From Mycolicibacterium monacense (lineage in GTDB: Bacteria; Actinomycetota; Actinomycetes; Mycobacteriales; Mycobacteriaceae): DNA of 64,000 nt. Position numbers and translations under genes: made by a program. The stretch lies in NCBI RefSeq assembly GCF_010731575.1, contig NZ_AP022617.1, positions 682,001 to 746,000 on the forward strand, given 5' to 3'. A model generated the notes under the pieces. The model was not told the DNA's origin. It ran no database searches and worked only from the letters and a program-made list of their open reading frames with translations. Shown here in pieces: positions 1-8,542 of this stretch; the first letter of the stretch is position 1, and the number at the start of each line of letters is the position of its first letter.

Positions 1-62
1 GCCGGTAATTTTCGGTAATCCGCGTAAATCTGGCAAGATCAACCAACTTAACGAGGAATCCG

Positions 63-992
63 ATGACAGCCGCTCATGTAGCCGCTCCGGAGCCGGGCCA
101 ATACGAGCTGAGCCATCTGCGCCTGCTCGAGGCCGAAGCCATCCACATCATCCGCGAGGTCGCCGCCGAATTCGAGCGTCCGGTGCTGCTGTTCTCCGGC
201 GGCAAGGACTCGATCGTCATGCTGCATCTGGCGATCAAGGCCTTCGCGCCGGCCCGTCTGCCGTTCCCGGTCATGCACGTCGACACCGGCCACAACTTCG
301 ACGAGGTCATCGCCACGCGCGACCGCCTGGTCGCCGAAAACGGCGTCCGCCTGGTCGTCGCCTCGGTGCAGGAGGACATCGACGCGGGCCGCGTGGTCGA
401 CAACGGGCCCTCGCGCAACTCGCTGCAGACCGTCACGCTGTTGCGCGCCATCCGCGAGAACCGCTTCGACGCCGCGTTCGGCGGCGCTCGCCGCGACGAG
501 GAGAAGGCCCGCGCCAAGGAGCGGGTGTTCAGCTTCCGCGACGAGTTCGGCCAGTGGGATCCGAAGGCGCAGCGGCCGGAGCTGTGGAACATCTACAACG
601 GCAGGCACCGCAAGGGTGAGCACATCCGGGTGTTCCCGCTGTCCAACTGGACCGAGTACGACATCTGGGCCTACATCGGCGCCGAGGGCATCACGCTGCC
701 GGGGATCTACTACGCGCACACCCGTCCGGTGTTCCAGCGCGACGGGATGCTGCTGGCCGTGCACCCGTACATGCAGCCGCGCGACGACGAAGAGGTCTTC
801 GAGACCAGCGTGCGGTTCCGCACCGTCGGCGACGTCACCTGCACCGGGTGCGTCGAATCGACCGCGTCGACGGTGGAGGACATCATCGCCGAGACCGCGG
901 TGTCGCGGCTGACCGAGCGCGGTGCGACGCGCGCCGACGACCGCATCTCCGAGGCCGGGATGGAAGACCGTAAGCGCGAGGGGTACTTCTGA
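63..992 (+). CDS. cysD: Sulfate adenylyltransferase small subunit CysD
   Basis: Small subunit of ATP sulfurylase, which makes adenosine 5'-phosphosulfate from ATP and sulfate in the cytoplasm. The 309-residue protein has the PP-loop SGGKDS at residues 45-50 in the usual context LLFSGGKDSIVMLHLA, then the VDTGHNF segment typical of CysD. Length matches the family. The ATG is preceded by GAGGA at a suitable distance. Its stop overlaps the next start (TGATG), so it is translationally coupled to the CysNC GTPase/kinase subunit, its obligate partner. Only 62 bases lie upstream in the window, so the promoter is not resolved. Confidence 0.97.
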   Translation: MTAAHVAAPEPGQYELSHLRLLEAEAIHIIREVAAEFERPVLLFSGGKDSIVMLHLAIKAFAPARLPFPVMHVDTGHNFDEVIATRDRLVAENGVRLVVASVQEDIDAGRVVDNGPSRNSLQTVTLLRAIRENRFDAAFGGARRDEEKARAKERVFSFRDEFGQWDPKAQRPELWNIYNGRHRKGEHIRVFPLSNWTEYDIWAYIGAEGITLPGIYYAHTRPVFQRDGMLLAVHPYMQPRDDEEVFETSVRFRTVGDVTCTGCVESTASTVEDIIAETAVSRLTERGATRADDRISEAGMEDRKREGYF

Positions 993-2851
993 TGACGCAA
1001 ACCACCACGCTGCTCCGCATCGCCACCGCCGGGTCCGTCGACGACGGTAAGTCGACGCTGATCGGCCGGCTGCTCTACGACTCCAAGGCCGTCATGGAGG
1101 ATCAGCTCGCCGCCGTCGAGCGCACCTCCAAGGAACGCGGTAACGACTACACCGACCTCGCACTGGTGACCGACGGCCTGCGTTCCGAGCGGGAACAGGG
1201 CATCACGATCGACGTGGCCTACCGCTACTTCGCCACGGCCAAGCGGAAATTCATCATCGCCGACACCCCCGGCCACCTGCAGTACACGCGCAACATGGTG
1301 ACCGGCACGTCGACCGCGCAGCTGGCGATCGTCCTCGTCGACGCCCGCCACGGGCTGCTCGAACAGTCGCGTAGGCATGCGTTCCTGGCGTCGCTTCTCG
1401 GCGTGCAGCACATCGTGCTCGCGGTCAACAAGATGGACCTGATCGACTGGAATCAGGAGAAGTTCAACGACATCCGCGACGAGTTCCACGCCTTCGCCGC
1501 ACGTCTGGACATCCACGACGTCACCACCATCCCGATGTCGGCGCTGCTCGGGGACAACGTCGTCACCAAATCGGACAAGGCCCCGTGGTACGACGGGCCC
1601 GCGCTGCTGAGCCACCTCGAAGAGGTCTACATCGCCGGCGACCGCAACCTCACCGACGTCCGCTTCCCGGTGCAGTACGTCATCCGCCCGCAGACCCGCG
1701 ACCACGCCGACCACCGCAGCTACGCCGGCACCGTTGCGAGCGGCGTGATGCGCGTCGGCGACGAGATCGTCGTGCTGCCCAGCGGTAAGACCAGCAGTAT
1801 CACCGCGATCGACTCGCCGACCGGTCCGGTCGGCGAGGCGTTCCCGCCGATGGCGGTGTCGGTCAGCCTGGCCGACGACATCGACATCAGCCGCGGCGAC
1901 GTGATCGCCCGCGTCCACAACCAGCCGCACGTGTCCAACGAGTTCGACGCGACCGTCTGCTGGATGGCCGACGCCTCGGCGCTCGAACCCGGCCGCGAAT
2001 ACCTGATCAAGCACACCACCCGGGTCACCCGCGCCCGTGTCGCGTCGCTCGATTACCGCCTCGACGTCAACACCCTGCACCGCGACAAATCGGCCACCGC
2101 GCTCAAGCTCAACGAACTCGGCCGGGTCACGCTGCGCACCCAGCAGCCGCTGCTGCTCGACGAGTACTCCCGCAACGCCGCCACGGGCTCGTTCATCCTG
2201 ATCGACCCGGACACCAACGGCACGGTCGCCGCGGGCATGGTCCGCGACACCACCCCGGTGGCCGCGCGCACCGCCACCCCGAACACCGTGCGCCATCAGT
2301 CGCTGGTCAGCGCCAAGGACCGGCTCTCCAGGGGCCGCACCGTGTGGTTCACCGGGCTTTCGGGCTCCGGCAAATCCTCGGTGGCGGTGCGGGTGGAGCA
2401 GAAGCTCCTCGAACGGGGTTGTCCCGCTTATGTTCTCGACGGTGACAATCTGCGCCACGGCCTCAACGCCGACCTCGGCTTCTCGATGGCCGACCGGGCG
2501 GAGAACCTGCGGCGGCTCGCCCACATCGCGACGCTGATGGCCGATTCCGGCCTGACCGTGCTGGTTCCTGCGATCAGCCCGCTCGCCGAGCATCGCGAAC
2601 TCGCGCGCGCGGTACACGTCGACCAGGGCTACGACTTCTTCGAGGTGTTCTGCGACACCCCGCTGGAGGACTGCGAACGGCGCGACCCCAAGGGCCTCTA
2701 CGCCAAGGCGCGCGCCGGTGAGATCACCCACTTCACCGGGATCGACAGCCCCTACCAGCGCCCGAAGAACCCGGACCTGCGGCTGACCCCGGACCGCGAC
2801 GTCGACGACCTGGCCCAGCTGGTCATCGACATGCTGGACGGCAGCCGGTGA
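992..2851 (+). CDS. cysNC: Bifunctional sulfate adenylyltransferase subunit 1 / APS kinase CysNC
   Basis: Fusion of the GTPase subunit of ATP sulfurylase with APS kinase; with CysD it converts sulfate to APS and then PAPS. The N-terminal GTPase P-loop GSVDDGKS is at about residues 14-21, followed by DTPGH and NKMD motifs and elongation-factor-like beta-barrel domains. The C-terminal kinase P-loop GLSGSGKSS is at about residues 453-461, with the DGDNLR and LGF segments of APS kinases. The 619 residues fit the fused mycobacterial form. It overlaps cysD by one base and cysQ by four (GTGA), so the three genes form one operon. Confidence 0.97.
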   Translation: MTQTTTLLRIATAGSVDDGKSTLIGRLLYDSKAVMEDQLAAVERTSKERGNDYTDLALVTDGLRSEREQGITIDVAYRYFATAKRKFIIADTPGHLQYTRNMVTGTSTAQLAIVLVDARHGLLEQSRRHAFLASLLGVQHIVLAVNKMDLIDWNQEKFNDIRDEFHAFAARLDIHDVTTIPMSALLGDNVVTKSDKAPWYDGPALLSHLEEVYIAGDRNLTDVRFPVQYVIRPQTRDHADHRSYAGTVASGVMRVGDEIVVLPSGKTSSITAIDSPTGPVGEAFPPMAVSVSLADDIDISRGDVIARVHNQPHVSNEFDATVCWMADASALEPGREYLIKHTTRVTRARVASLDYRLDVNTLHRDKSATALKLNELGRVTLRTQQPLLLDEYSRNAATGSFILIDPDTNGTVAAGMVRDTTPVAARTATPNTVRHQSLVSAKDRLSRGRTVWFTGLSGSGKSSVAVRVEQKLLERGCPAYVLDGDNLRHGLNADLGFSMADRAENLRRLAHIATLMADSGLTVLVPAISPLAEHRELARAVHVDQGYDFFEVFCDTPLEDCERRDPKGLYAKARAGEITHFTGIDSPYQRPKNPDLRLTPDRDVDDLAQLVIDMLDGSR

Positions 2852-3576
2852 ACGATCACGAGCTGGCCGCCCGGCTCGCCACCCGGGCGGGCGACCTGCT
2901 GCTCGACGTGCGTGCGGAGTTCGCCGACACCTCGGCCGAGGAGCGGAAAGCGGCCGGCGACAAGCGGTCTCACGATTTCCTGATGGCCGAACTCAACGAG
3001 CAACGGCCGGGTGACGCGGTGCTGTCAGAGGAAGGTGCCGACGACCCCGTGCGGCTGCGCTCGCAGCGGGTGTGGATCGTCGACCCCCTCGACGGCACCC
3101 GGGAGTTCTCCGAACTCGACCGCGACGACTGGGCGGTCCATGTGGCGCTGTGGCAGTCCGGTGAACTGGTGGCCGGGGCGGTCGCGCTGCCCGCGCAGAA
3201 CACCACGCTGGCCACCCCCGACGTCGCCGCCCCCAGGCCGCTCGACGGGCCACCGCGGATCGTGGTGTCGCGCACCCGCCCACCCGCCATCGCGCTCGCG
3301 GTGCGTGACGCACTCGGTGGCACGCTCGTCGAAATGGGTTCGGCCGGAGCGAAAGTCGCCTCGATCATGCAAGGGCTCTCGGACGTCTACGTGCACGCGG
3401 GCGGACAGTACGAGTGGGATTCGGCCGCGCCGGTCGCGGTGGCCCGCGCCGCCGGACTGCACTGCTCCCGCATCGACGGCTCACCGCTGATCTACAACCG
3501 CGAGGACCCCAAGCTGCCCGATCTGGTGGTGTGCCGTCCGGAACTGGCCGAGGCGGTGCTGGCCGTCACCCGCTGA
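2848..3576 (+). CDS. cysQ: 3'-phosphoadenosine 5'-phosphate phosphatase CysQ
   Basis: Member of the inositol monophosphatase-like, Mg2+-dependent, Li+-sensitive phosphatases. CysQ removes the 3'-phosphate from PAP(S), recycling the by-product of sulfotransfer. The metal-site motifs are present: EEGADD near residues 61-66, IVDPLDGTREF near 78-88 and YEWDSAAP with its Asp near 191. At 242 residues it is of normal length. The GTG start overlaps the cysNC stop (GTGA), which ties it to the PAPS-forming genes. An inositol-phosphate activity cannot be excluded from sequence, but the context favours PAP/PAPS. Confidence 0.92.
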   Translation: MNDHELAARLATRAGDLLLDVRAEFADTSAEERKAAGDKRSHDFLMAELNEQRPGDAVLSEEGADDPVRLRSQRVWIVDPLDGTREFSELDRDDWAVHVALWQSGELVAGAVALPAQNTTLATPDVAAPRPLDGPPRIVVSRTRPPAIALAVRDALGGTLVEMGSAGAKVASIMQGLSDVYVHAGGQYEWDSAAPVAVARAAGLHCSRIDGSPLIYNREDPKLPDLVVCRPELAEAVLAVTR

Positions 3577-3577
3577 G

Positions 3578-3583
3578 TAGGCT
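3578..3583 (+). promoter_or_regulatory. Leaderless-type -10 element for the isochorismatase-like gene
   Basis: TAGGCT lies 7 nt before the GTG at 3591, the TANNNT spacing seen in leaderless actinobacterial transcripts. No Shine-Dalgarno sequence precedes that GTG, so this site supports the chosen start. Confidence 0.5.
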
Positions 3584-3590
3584 CGCGGAC

Positions 3591-4190
3591 GTGGCGAATC
3601 CAACCCTGCGCGTCCTGGCCGATCTGCCCCAGCAGCCGGTCAACCTCTCCCAGTCCACCCTGGTGCTCATCGACTGCCAGAACACCTACACCCGCGGTGT
3701 GATGGAACTCGAGGGCGTCCAGGCCGCGCTGGAGGAGGCGGCGTCGCTGCTCGAGCGGGCGCGGTCCGCCGGGATCCCGGTCATCCACATCCAGCATTCG
3801 GACGGACCGGATTCGCTCTACGACATCGAGGGTGAGACCGGGGCGATCGTGCCCATCGTCGCCCCGCGTGAGGGTGAGCCCGTCGTGGTCAAGCAGTACC
3901 CGAACTCGTTCGTGCAGACCGACCTCGACGACCGGCTCAAGGCCGTCGGCGCCTCGAACCTCGTGCTGGCCGGCTTCATGACCCACATGTGTGTGAACTC
4001 CACCGCGCGCGGCGCGTTCAACCTCGGCTACGCGCCGACGGTGGTGGCCTCGGCGACCGCGACCCGCGCGCTGCCGGGCCTCGGCAGCGACGACACCGTG
4101 CCCGCCGCAGCGATGCAGGCAGCCAGTCTGGCCGGGATGGCCGACCTGTTCGCGGTGGTGGTGCCCAGTTCGCAGGACATCCCGGACTAG
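3591..4190 (+). CDS. Isochorismatase-family cysteine hydrolase
   Basis: A 199-residue alpha/beta hydrolase of the isochorismatase/nicotinamidase-like superfamily. The catalytic triad is visible: Asp28 in LVLIDCQN, Lys101 in VVVKQYPNSF and Cys134 in the conserved FMTHMCVNST loop. The substrate cannot be read from sequence; members hydrolyse isochorismate, nicotinamide, N-carbamoyl compounds or related amides. The GTG at 3591 is chosen because TAGGCT sits 7 nt upstream and the reading frame before it runs into cysQ. It lies 14 nt after cysQ but probably has its own promoter. Confidence 0.85.
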   Translation: MANPTLRVLADLPQQPVNLSQSTLVLIDCQNTYTRGVMELEGVQAALEEAASLLERARSAGIPVIHIQHSDGPDSLYDIEGETGAIVPIVAPREGEPVVVKQYPNSFVQTDLDDRLKAVGASNLVLAGFMTHMCVNSTARGAFNLGYAPTVVASATATRALPGLGSDDTVPAAAMQAASLAGMADLFAVVVPSSQDIPD

Positions 4191-4193
4191 CCT
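4188..4193 (+). promoter_or_regulatory. Leaderless-type -10 element for the Rrf2 gene
   Basis: TAGCCT ends 6 nt before the ATG at 4200, and no ribosome binding site is present. It overlaps the stop codon of the preceding gene. Confidence 0.45.
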
Positions 4194-4199
4194 CAGATC

Positions 4200-4688
4200 A
4201 TGCGGATGTCGGCCAAGGCGGAGTATGCCGTCCGGGCCATGGTGCAGCTGGCCACCGCCGACGACGGTGTGCTGGTCAAAACCGACGACCTCGCGAAAGC
4301 CCAGGGGATTCCGGCGCAGTTCCTCGTCGACATCCTCTCCGATCTGCGCACCGACCGGCTGGTGCGCAGCCAGCGCGGCCGCGACGGCGGTTACGAACTC
4401 GCCCGGCCGGCCGCCGACATCAGCATCGCCGACGTCCTGCGCTGCATCGACGGCCCGTTGGCCAGCGTGCGCGACATCGGCCTCGGCGACCTGCCGTACT
4501 CCGGCCCGACCGCGGCGCTGACCGATGTGTGGCGCGCGCTGCGGGCCAGCATGCGTTCGGTGCTCGAACAGACCAGCCTCGCCGACGTGGCGTCCGGTGC
4601 GCTGCCTGCGCACGTGGCGTCGATGGCCGGTGACTACCTCGACCAGGAGCGCAAACGCGGCCACCACCACCGCGTGGACTCGAAATAG
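4200..4688 (+). CDS. Rrf2-family transcriptional regulator lacking Fe-S cysteines
   Basis: A 162-residue winged-helix regulator of the Rrf2 family. It has [12 protein letters not shown] at the N-terminus, a helix-turn-helix over about residues 28-58 and the wing motif [12 protein letters not shown] at about 59-70, all typical of the family. IscR and NsrR bind an Fe-S cluster with three cysteines; here the only cysteine is Cys82, so a cluster is unlikely. That resembles the cysteine-metabolism regulator CymR. Together with the position after cysD-cysNC-cysQ (conserved, from memory, next to M. tuberculosis cysDN as Rv1287), it suggests control of sulfur assimilation. That role is inference. Confidence 0.88.
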   Translation: MRMSAKAEYAVRAMVQLATADDGVLVKTDDLAKAQGIPAQFLVDILSDLRTDRLVRSQRGRDGGYELARPAADISIADVLRCIDGPLASVRDIGLGDLPYSGPTAALTDVWRALRASMRSVLEQTSLADVASGALPAHVASMAGDYLDQERKRGHHHRVDSK

Positions 4689-4717
4689 TCTGCACCTGAG
4701 CTCATTCGCGGCATCAG

Positions 4718-4723
4718 TATCGT
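4718..4723 (+). promoter_or_regulatory. Leaderless-type -10 element for the ThrE-like gene
   Basis: TATCGT lies 7 nt before the GTG at 4731. This favours that GTG over the in-frame GTG at 4725. Confidence 0.45.
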
Positions 4724-4730
4724 CGTGGCA

Positions 4731-6320
4731 GTGGATTCCGAACGATCTGACGGACCGCCCCGGCGTCGGCGCGCACTGAATCTCGCGCTGCGGGGCCGAC
4801 GCGACCCGGCATCGGGTGCGGGCCAGCGCCGGCGGGTGTCGGGTGGGCTGAGCGAGCGGCACACCCGCAAGGTCCTCGACCTGACCGTCCGCCTCGCCGA
4901 GGTGATGCTGTCCTCCGGGTCGGGTACCGCCGACGTCGTCGCGACGGCGCAGGACGTCGCGCAGGCCTACCAGCTCACCGACTGTGTCGTCGACGTCTTC
5001 GTCACCACCATCTTCGTATCGGCGCTGCCGACCGCCGACAGCCCGCCGGTGACGATCGTGCGGGCAGTCCACGCACGCTCGACCGACTACTCGCGGCTCG
5101 CCGAACTCGACCTGCTCGTCCGGCGGATCACCTCCGGCGGCGTATCGGTCGACGAGGCCCACGAGGCGATGGACGAGCTGACCGAGCGGCCCCACCCGTA
5201 TCCACGCTGGGTCGCCACCGCGGGGTGGGCCGGTTTCGCCCTGGGCATCGCGATGCTGCTCGGCGGAAGCTGGTTGACCTGGATCCTGGCCGCGGTCTCC
5301 TCGGCGCTGATCGATCGGGTCGGCCGGGTGCTCAACCGGTGGGGCACGCCGTTCTTCTTCCAGCAGGCGGCGGGCGCGTTCATCGCGACGATGATCGCCG
5401 TCGCGGCGTACCTCTACGCCGGGGTGGGGCCCACCGCCCTGGTGGCGACCGGGATCGTCATGCTGCTGGCGGGTCTGACCCTGGTGGGTTCGGTGCAGGA
5501 CGCGCTGACCGGTTACATGGTCACCGCGGTGGCCCGCCTCGGTGACGTCCTGTTCCTCACCGCGGGCATCGTCGTCGGCATCCTGGCCGGGCTGCAGGTC
5601 GCCGCGCTCGCCGGGATCCAGATCGAGCTCCACGTCGACGCCACGGAGTCGTTCGTGATGCCGACCCGGCCGGTGCCGATCCTGCTCGCGGTGCTGGGCG
5701 CCGCGCTTGCCGGCGCCTGCCTGACGATCGCCAGCTATGCGCGGTTGCGCTCGGTGCTCACCGCCGGTGTCGCGGCGGGCCTGGCGGAGGCGGTGCTGAT
5801 CGGTTTGGGCGCAGCCGGGGTCGGCGGGGTGGTCGCCACCGGGACCGCCGCCGTCGGCGTCGGTTTGCTGGCCACCCTGATCTCGATTCGCCGGCAGGCT
5901 CCGGCCCTGGTCACCGCCACCGCGGGCATCACCCCGATGCTGCCGGGCCTCGCGGTGTTCCGTGCGGTGTTCTTCTTCGCCGTCGACCGCAACATCCCCG
6001 GTGGGATTGCCCAGGCGCTGGGTGCCGCCGCCATCGCACTGGCCATCGGGGCCGGTGTCGTGATGGGCGAGTTGCTCGGCTCCCCGCTGCGCTACCGCGC
6101 CGGGCGTATCGGCGACTTCCTGCGCGTCGAAGGGCCGCCCGGGCTTCGCCGGGCGATCGGCAATGTGGTTGCGCTGCGGCCGTCCGCCGGCCAGCAGCAG
6201 GCACGTACCCCGCACCGGCGGTCATGGAGCGTGGCCCTCGAACCGAAGGTCAAGAATTCGGCGGACGACGACGACGAGGCGTCCGCAGGCCCCTCGGATG
6301 GTGAAAACGCGGAGCGGTAA
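4731..6320 (+). CDS. Threonine/serine exporter (ThrE) family membrane protein
   Basis: Protein of about 529 residues with a cytoplasmic N-terminal domain (residues 40-160, containing the GSGTADVV and YQLTD segments of the ThrE/DUF1212 family). About ten hydrophobic helices follow between residues 165 and 460, and a charged tail closes it. This is the layout of the single-chain ThrE exporter of Corynebacterium, which moves threonine and serine out of the cell. The start at 4731 is preferred because of the leaderless -10; GTG 4725 would add two residues. Substrate is inferred from family membership only. Confidence 0.85.
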   Translation: MDSERSDGPPRRRRALNLALRGRRDPASGAGQRRRVSGGLSERHTRKVLDLTVRLAEVMLSSGSGTADVVATAQDVAQAYQLTDCVVDVFVTTIFVSALPTADSPPVTIVRAVHARSTDYSRLAELDLLVRRITSGGVSVDEAHEAMDELTERPHPYPRWVATAGWAGFALGIAMLLGGSWLTWILAAVSSALIDRVGRVLNRWGTPFFFQQAAGAFIATMIAVAAYLYAGVGPTALVATGIVMLLAGLTLVGSVQDALTGYMVTAVARLGDVLFLTAGIVVGILAGLQVAALAGIQIELHVDATESFVMPTRPVPILLAVLGAALAGACLTIASYARLRSVLTAGVAAGLAEAVLIGLGAAGVGGVVATGTAAVGVGLLATLISIRRQAPALVTATAGITPMLPGLAVFRAVFFFAVDRNIPGGIAQALGAAAIALAIGAGVVMGELLGSPLRYRAGRIGDFLRVEGPPGLRRAIGNVVALRPSAGQQQARTPHRRSWSVALEPKVKNSADDDDEASAGPSDGENAER

Positions 6321-6349
6321 CGTCGGTTGCCGACCAGCGAGAGGAACCT

Positions 6350-7732
6350 GTGGATTCCGAACATGATCGGCAAGATGATCGACCGACCACCGCCGACGGC
6401 CACCCCGACCCTGGAGTCGTGAAGAAGGCGATCGCCGCGTCCGCGATCGGCAACGCGACCGAGTGGTTCGACTACGGCATCTACGCCTACGGCGTCAGCT
6501 ACATCTCCGCGGCGATCTTCCCCGGGGAGGCCGGGCGCGCGACGCTGCTCGCGCTGATGACGTTCGCGGTGTCGTTCTTGGTCAGACCGCTGGGTGGCTT
6601 CGTCTGGGGCCCGCTGGGCGACCGCCTCGGCCGCAAGCGGGTGCTCGCGATCACGATCGTGCTGATGGCCGGCGCGACCTTCTGCGTGGGGCTGGTGCCC
6701 ACATACGCCGCCATCGGGATGTGGGCGCCCTTCCTGCTGGTCCTCCTGCGGATGATCCAGGGCTTCTCCACCGGAGGCGAGTACGGCGGCGCCGCCACGT
6801 TCATGGCCGAATACGCCCCGAACCGCCGCCGTGGACTGCTCGGCAGCTTCCTCGAATTCGGGACCCTCGGCGGGTTCGCGATCGGTGCGTTGCTCATGCT
6901 GGGCTGCTCTCTGGTGCTCGGCGACGACCAGATGCACGACTGGGGTTGGCGGCTGCCGTTCCTGCTCGCCGCCCCACTCGGACTCGTCGGCGTCTATTTG
7001 CGGTCGCGGCTCGAAGACACCCCGGTCTTCCGTGAACTCGAGGAGAAGGGTGAGGCCGAGCCTCAGGTGACCGCGGCGTTCCGCGATCTGCTCGCCCGCT
7101 ACTGGCGGCCGATCCTGAAGCTCGGCGGCATGGTCGTGGCGCTGAACGTCGTCAACTACACGCTGCTCAGCTACATGCCGACCTATCTGGAGACCCAGAT
7201 CGGGCTGTCGGCGGACCAGTCGCTGCTCGTACCGATCATCGGCATGCTGGCGATGATGGTGTTCGTGCCGTTCGTCGGCCTGCTGAGCGATCGGGTGGGG
7301 CGCAAACCCCTGTGGTGGTTCTCGCTGATCGGCCTCTTCGTGGCCGGTGTGCCGATGTTCCTGCTGATGGGCACCAACCTGGCCGGGGCGGTGATCGGGT
7401 TCGCGGTGTTGGGGCTGCTCTACGTACCGCAGCTGGCGACCATTTCGGCCACCTTCCCGGCCATGTTCCCCACCCAGGTGCGCTACGCCGGATTCGCGAT
7501 CGCCTACAACGTGTCGACCTCACTCTTCGGCGGCACCGCACCGGCGGTCAACGAATGGCTCACCAACACCACCGGCGATGTGCTGTTCCCGGCGTACTAC
7601 ATGATGGCCGCGTGTGTGATCGGTGCGCTGGCGCTGATCAAGGTCCCGGAGACCGCGCGCTGTCCGATCAACGGCACCGTGACCCCCGGCACAGATGAGG
7701 CACCTGATCCGGTTCCCTACGAGAAGGTCTGA
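6350..7732 (+). CDS. MFS transporter, metabolite:H+ symporter (MHS) family
   Basis: A 460-residue, twelve-helix major facilitator. The opening GNATEWFDYGIYAYG and the loop 2-3 motif GPLGDRLGRKRVL identify the MHS subfamily, which includes ProP (proline/betaine), KgtP and ShiA and couples uptake to protons. GEYGGAATFMAEYAP in helix 4 is also typical. It starts at GTG 6350, 29 nt after the ThrE-like gene, so the two may share a transcript. The 3' end overlaps the convergent VOC gene by 16 bp. The substrate (an osmolyte or organic acid) is not determinable. Confidence 0.9.
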   Translation: MDSEHDRQDDRPTTADGHPDPGVVKKAIAASAIGNATEWFDYGIYAYGVSYISAAIFPGEAGRATLLALMTFAVSFLVRPLGGFVWGPLGDRLGRKRVLAITIVLMAGATFCVGLVPTYAAIGMWAPFLLVLLRMIQGFSTGGEYGGAATFMAEYAPNRRRGLLGSFLEFGTLGGFAIGALLMLGCSLVLGDDQMHDWGWRLPFLLAAPLGLVGVYLRSRLEDTPVFRELEEKGEAEPQVTAAFRDLLARYWRPILKLGGMVVALNVVNYTLLSYMPTYLETQIGLSADQSLLVPIIGMLAMMVFVPFVGLLSDRVGRKPLWWFSLIGLFVAGVPMFLLMGTNLAGAVIGFAVLGLLYVPQLATISATFPAMFPTQVRYAGFAIAYNVSTSLFGGTAPAVNEWLTNTTGDVLFPAYYMMAACVIGALALIKVPETARCPINGTVTPGTDEAPDPVPYEKV

Positions 7733-8124
7733 GCACCCGACCCGTACGGCCGGGTGATGATCTCGAGGTAGTGCCCGGCGGGGTCCTGGAAGTAGACGCC
7801 GCGGCCGCCGTCGTGGTGGTTGATCTCTCCCGGCTGCCGGCCGTGCGGATCCGCCCAGTGCTGCAGGTTGCGCTGTTGAATGCGGCCGTAGATGGCGTCG
7901 AACTCGTCCTCGGACACCAGGAATGCGTAGTGCTGTGGCCGGACGTCCTCGCCGGAGGACACCTGCGCGTAGTCGAGGCTGACGCCGTGCTCGAGTTCCA
8001 CGGCGAGGAACGGGCCGAACTCCCGGGCGGCGGGGAGTCCGAACAGTTCGGTGAAGAAGTCGGCCGACTGCTGGCGGTCCTTCGCGGCGACGATCGTGTG
8101 GTTGAACGTGACGGACATGTCCAC
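7717..8124 (-). CDS. VOC (glyoxalase/bleomycin resistance) superfamily protein
   Basis: A 135-residue single-chain VOC protein with two beta-alpha-beta-beta-beta modules. It begins VTFNHTIVAAKDRQQSADFFTELFG, with the first-module His, and ends YFQDPAGHYLEIITRPYG, with the usual C-terminal Glu metal ligand. No substrate can be assigned; members include glyoxalases, dioxygenases and drug-binding proteins. An alternative start two codons in (ATG at 8118) is possible. It converges on the MFS gene with a 16-bp overlap. Confidence 0.82.
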   Translation of the reverse strand: MDMSVTFNHTIVAAKDRQQSADFFTELFGLPAAREFGPFLAVELEHGVSLDYAQVSSGEDVRPQHYAFLVSEDEFDAIYGRIQQRNLQHWADPHGRQPGEINHHDGGRGVYFQDPAGHYLEIITRPYGSGAQTFS

Positions 8125-8146
8125 TCAGTGAAGCAGGTGGGCCGCG

Positions 8147-8395
8147 TCAGCGGACGGTGACGTAGACGACGCGGTCGTCGTTGTCGTAACGCACCGCGAC
8201 GATGCTGGACTCATCGAGCGGCTTGACCATGCCCTGATGGTTGACCCGTACCGCGTAGCCGCGGTCGTCGAGTTGCTCGATGGTGTTCTGGGCGTTGCCC
8301 GGTCCGGCCGGGGCGGCCTGGGCGGGGGCGGCCAGTCCGAAGAAGGCGGTGGCGGCGGCGCCGGCGAACAGGGTGGTGGCTGCGAACTTCGTCAT
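8147..8395 (-). CDS. Small secreted protein with signal peptide
   Basis: An 82-residue protein starting MTKFAATTLFAGAAATAFFGLAAPAQA. This is a Sec signal peptide with a probable cleavage after AQA near residue 26. The mature part is about 55 residues and ends in IVAVRYDNDDRVVYVTVR, probably beta-rich. The ATG at 8395 is chosen because GGAGAGAAG precedes it and the hydrophobic leader begins there; an upstream in-frame start would add 27 charged residues. It lies 22 nt upstream of the VOC gene on the same strand. Function unknown. Confidence 0.72.
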   Translation of the reverse strand: MTKFAATTLFAGAAATAFFGLAAPAQAAPAGPGNAQNTIEQLDDRGYAVRVNHQGMVKPLDESSIVAVRYDNDDRVVYVTVR

Positions 8396-8542
8396 TTCTC
8401 TCACTTCTCTCCGGTGGTGTTCGAGCCGTGGCGGTCGTCGCGGTTCGGACGGTTTCTTTGTTCTCTGTCTCCTCAAACCAGCACGTCAGGGCAATCATTT
8501 CCGCTGGCAGCGATTGACCGGCGGTTGGCAGGATCGATGCCC

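Noticed and set aside
3492..6215. Very long open frames on the strand opposite real genes (for example 907 codons at 3492-6215, 1264 codons at 11465-15259, 854 codons at 34802-37366)
   Set aside because: They are composition artefacts of high-GC coding DNA; the products are Arg/His/Gly-rich and the opposite frames hold clear protein families. Only the glycosyltransferase and response-regulator parts inside such frames are real.
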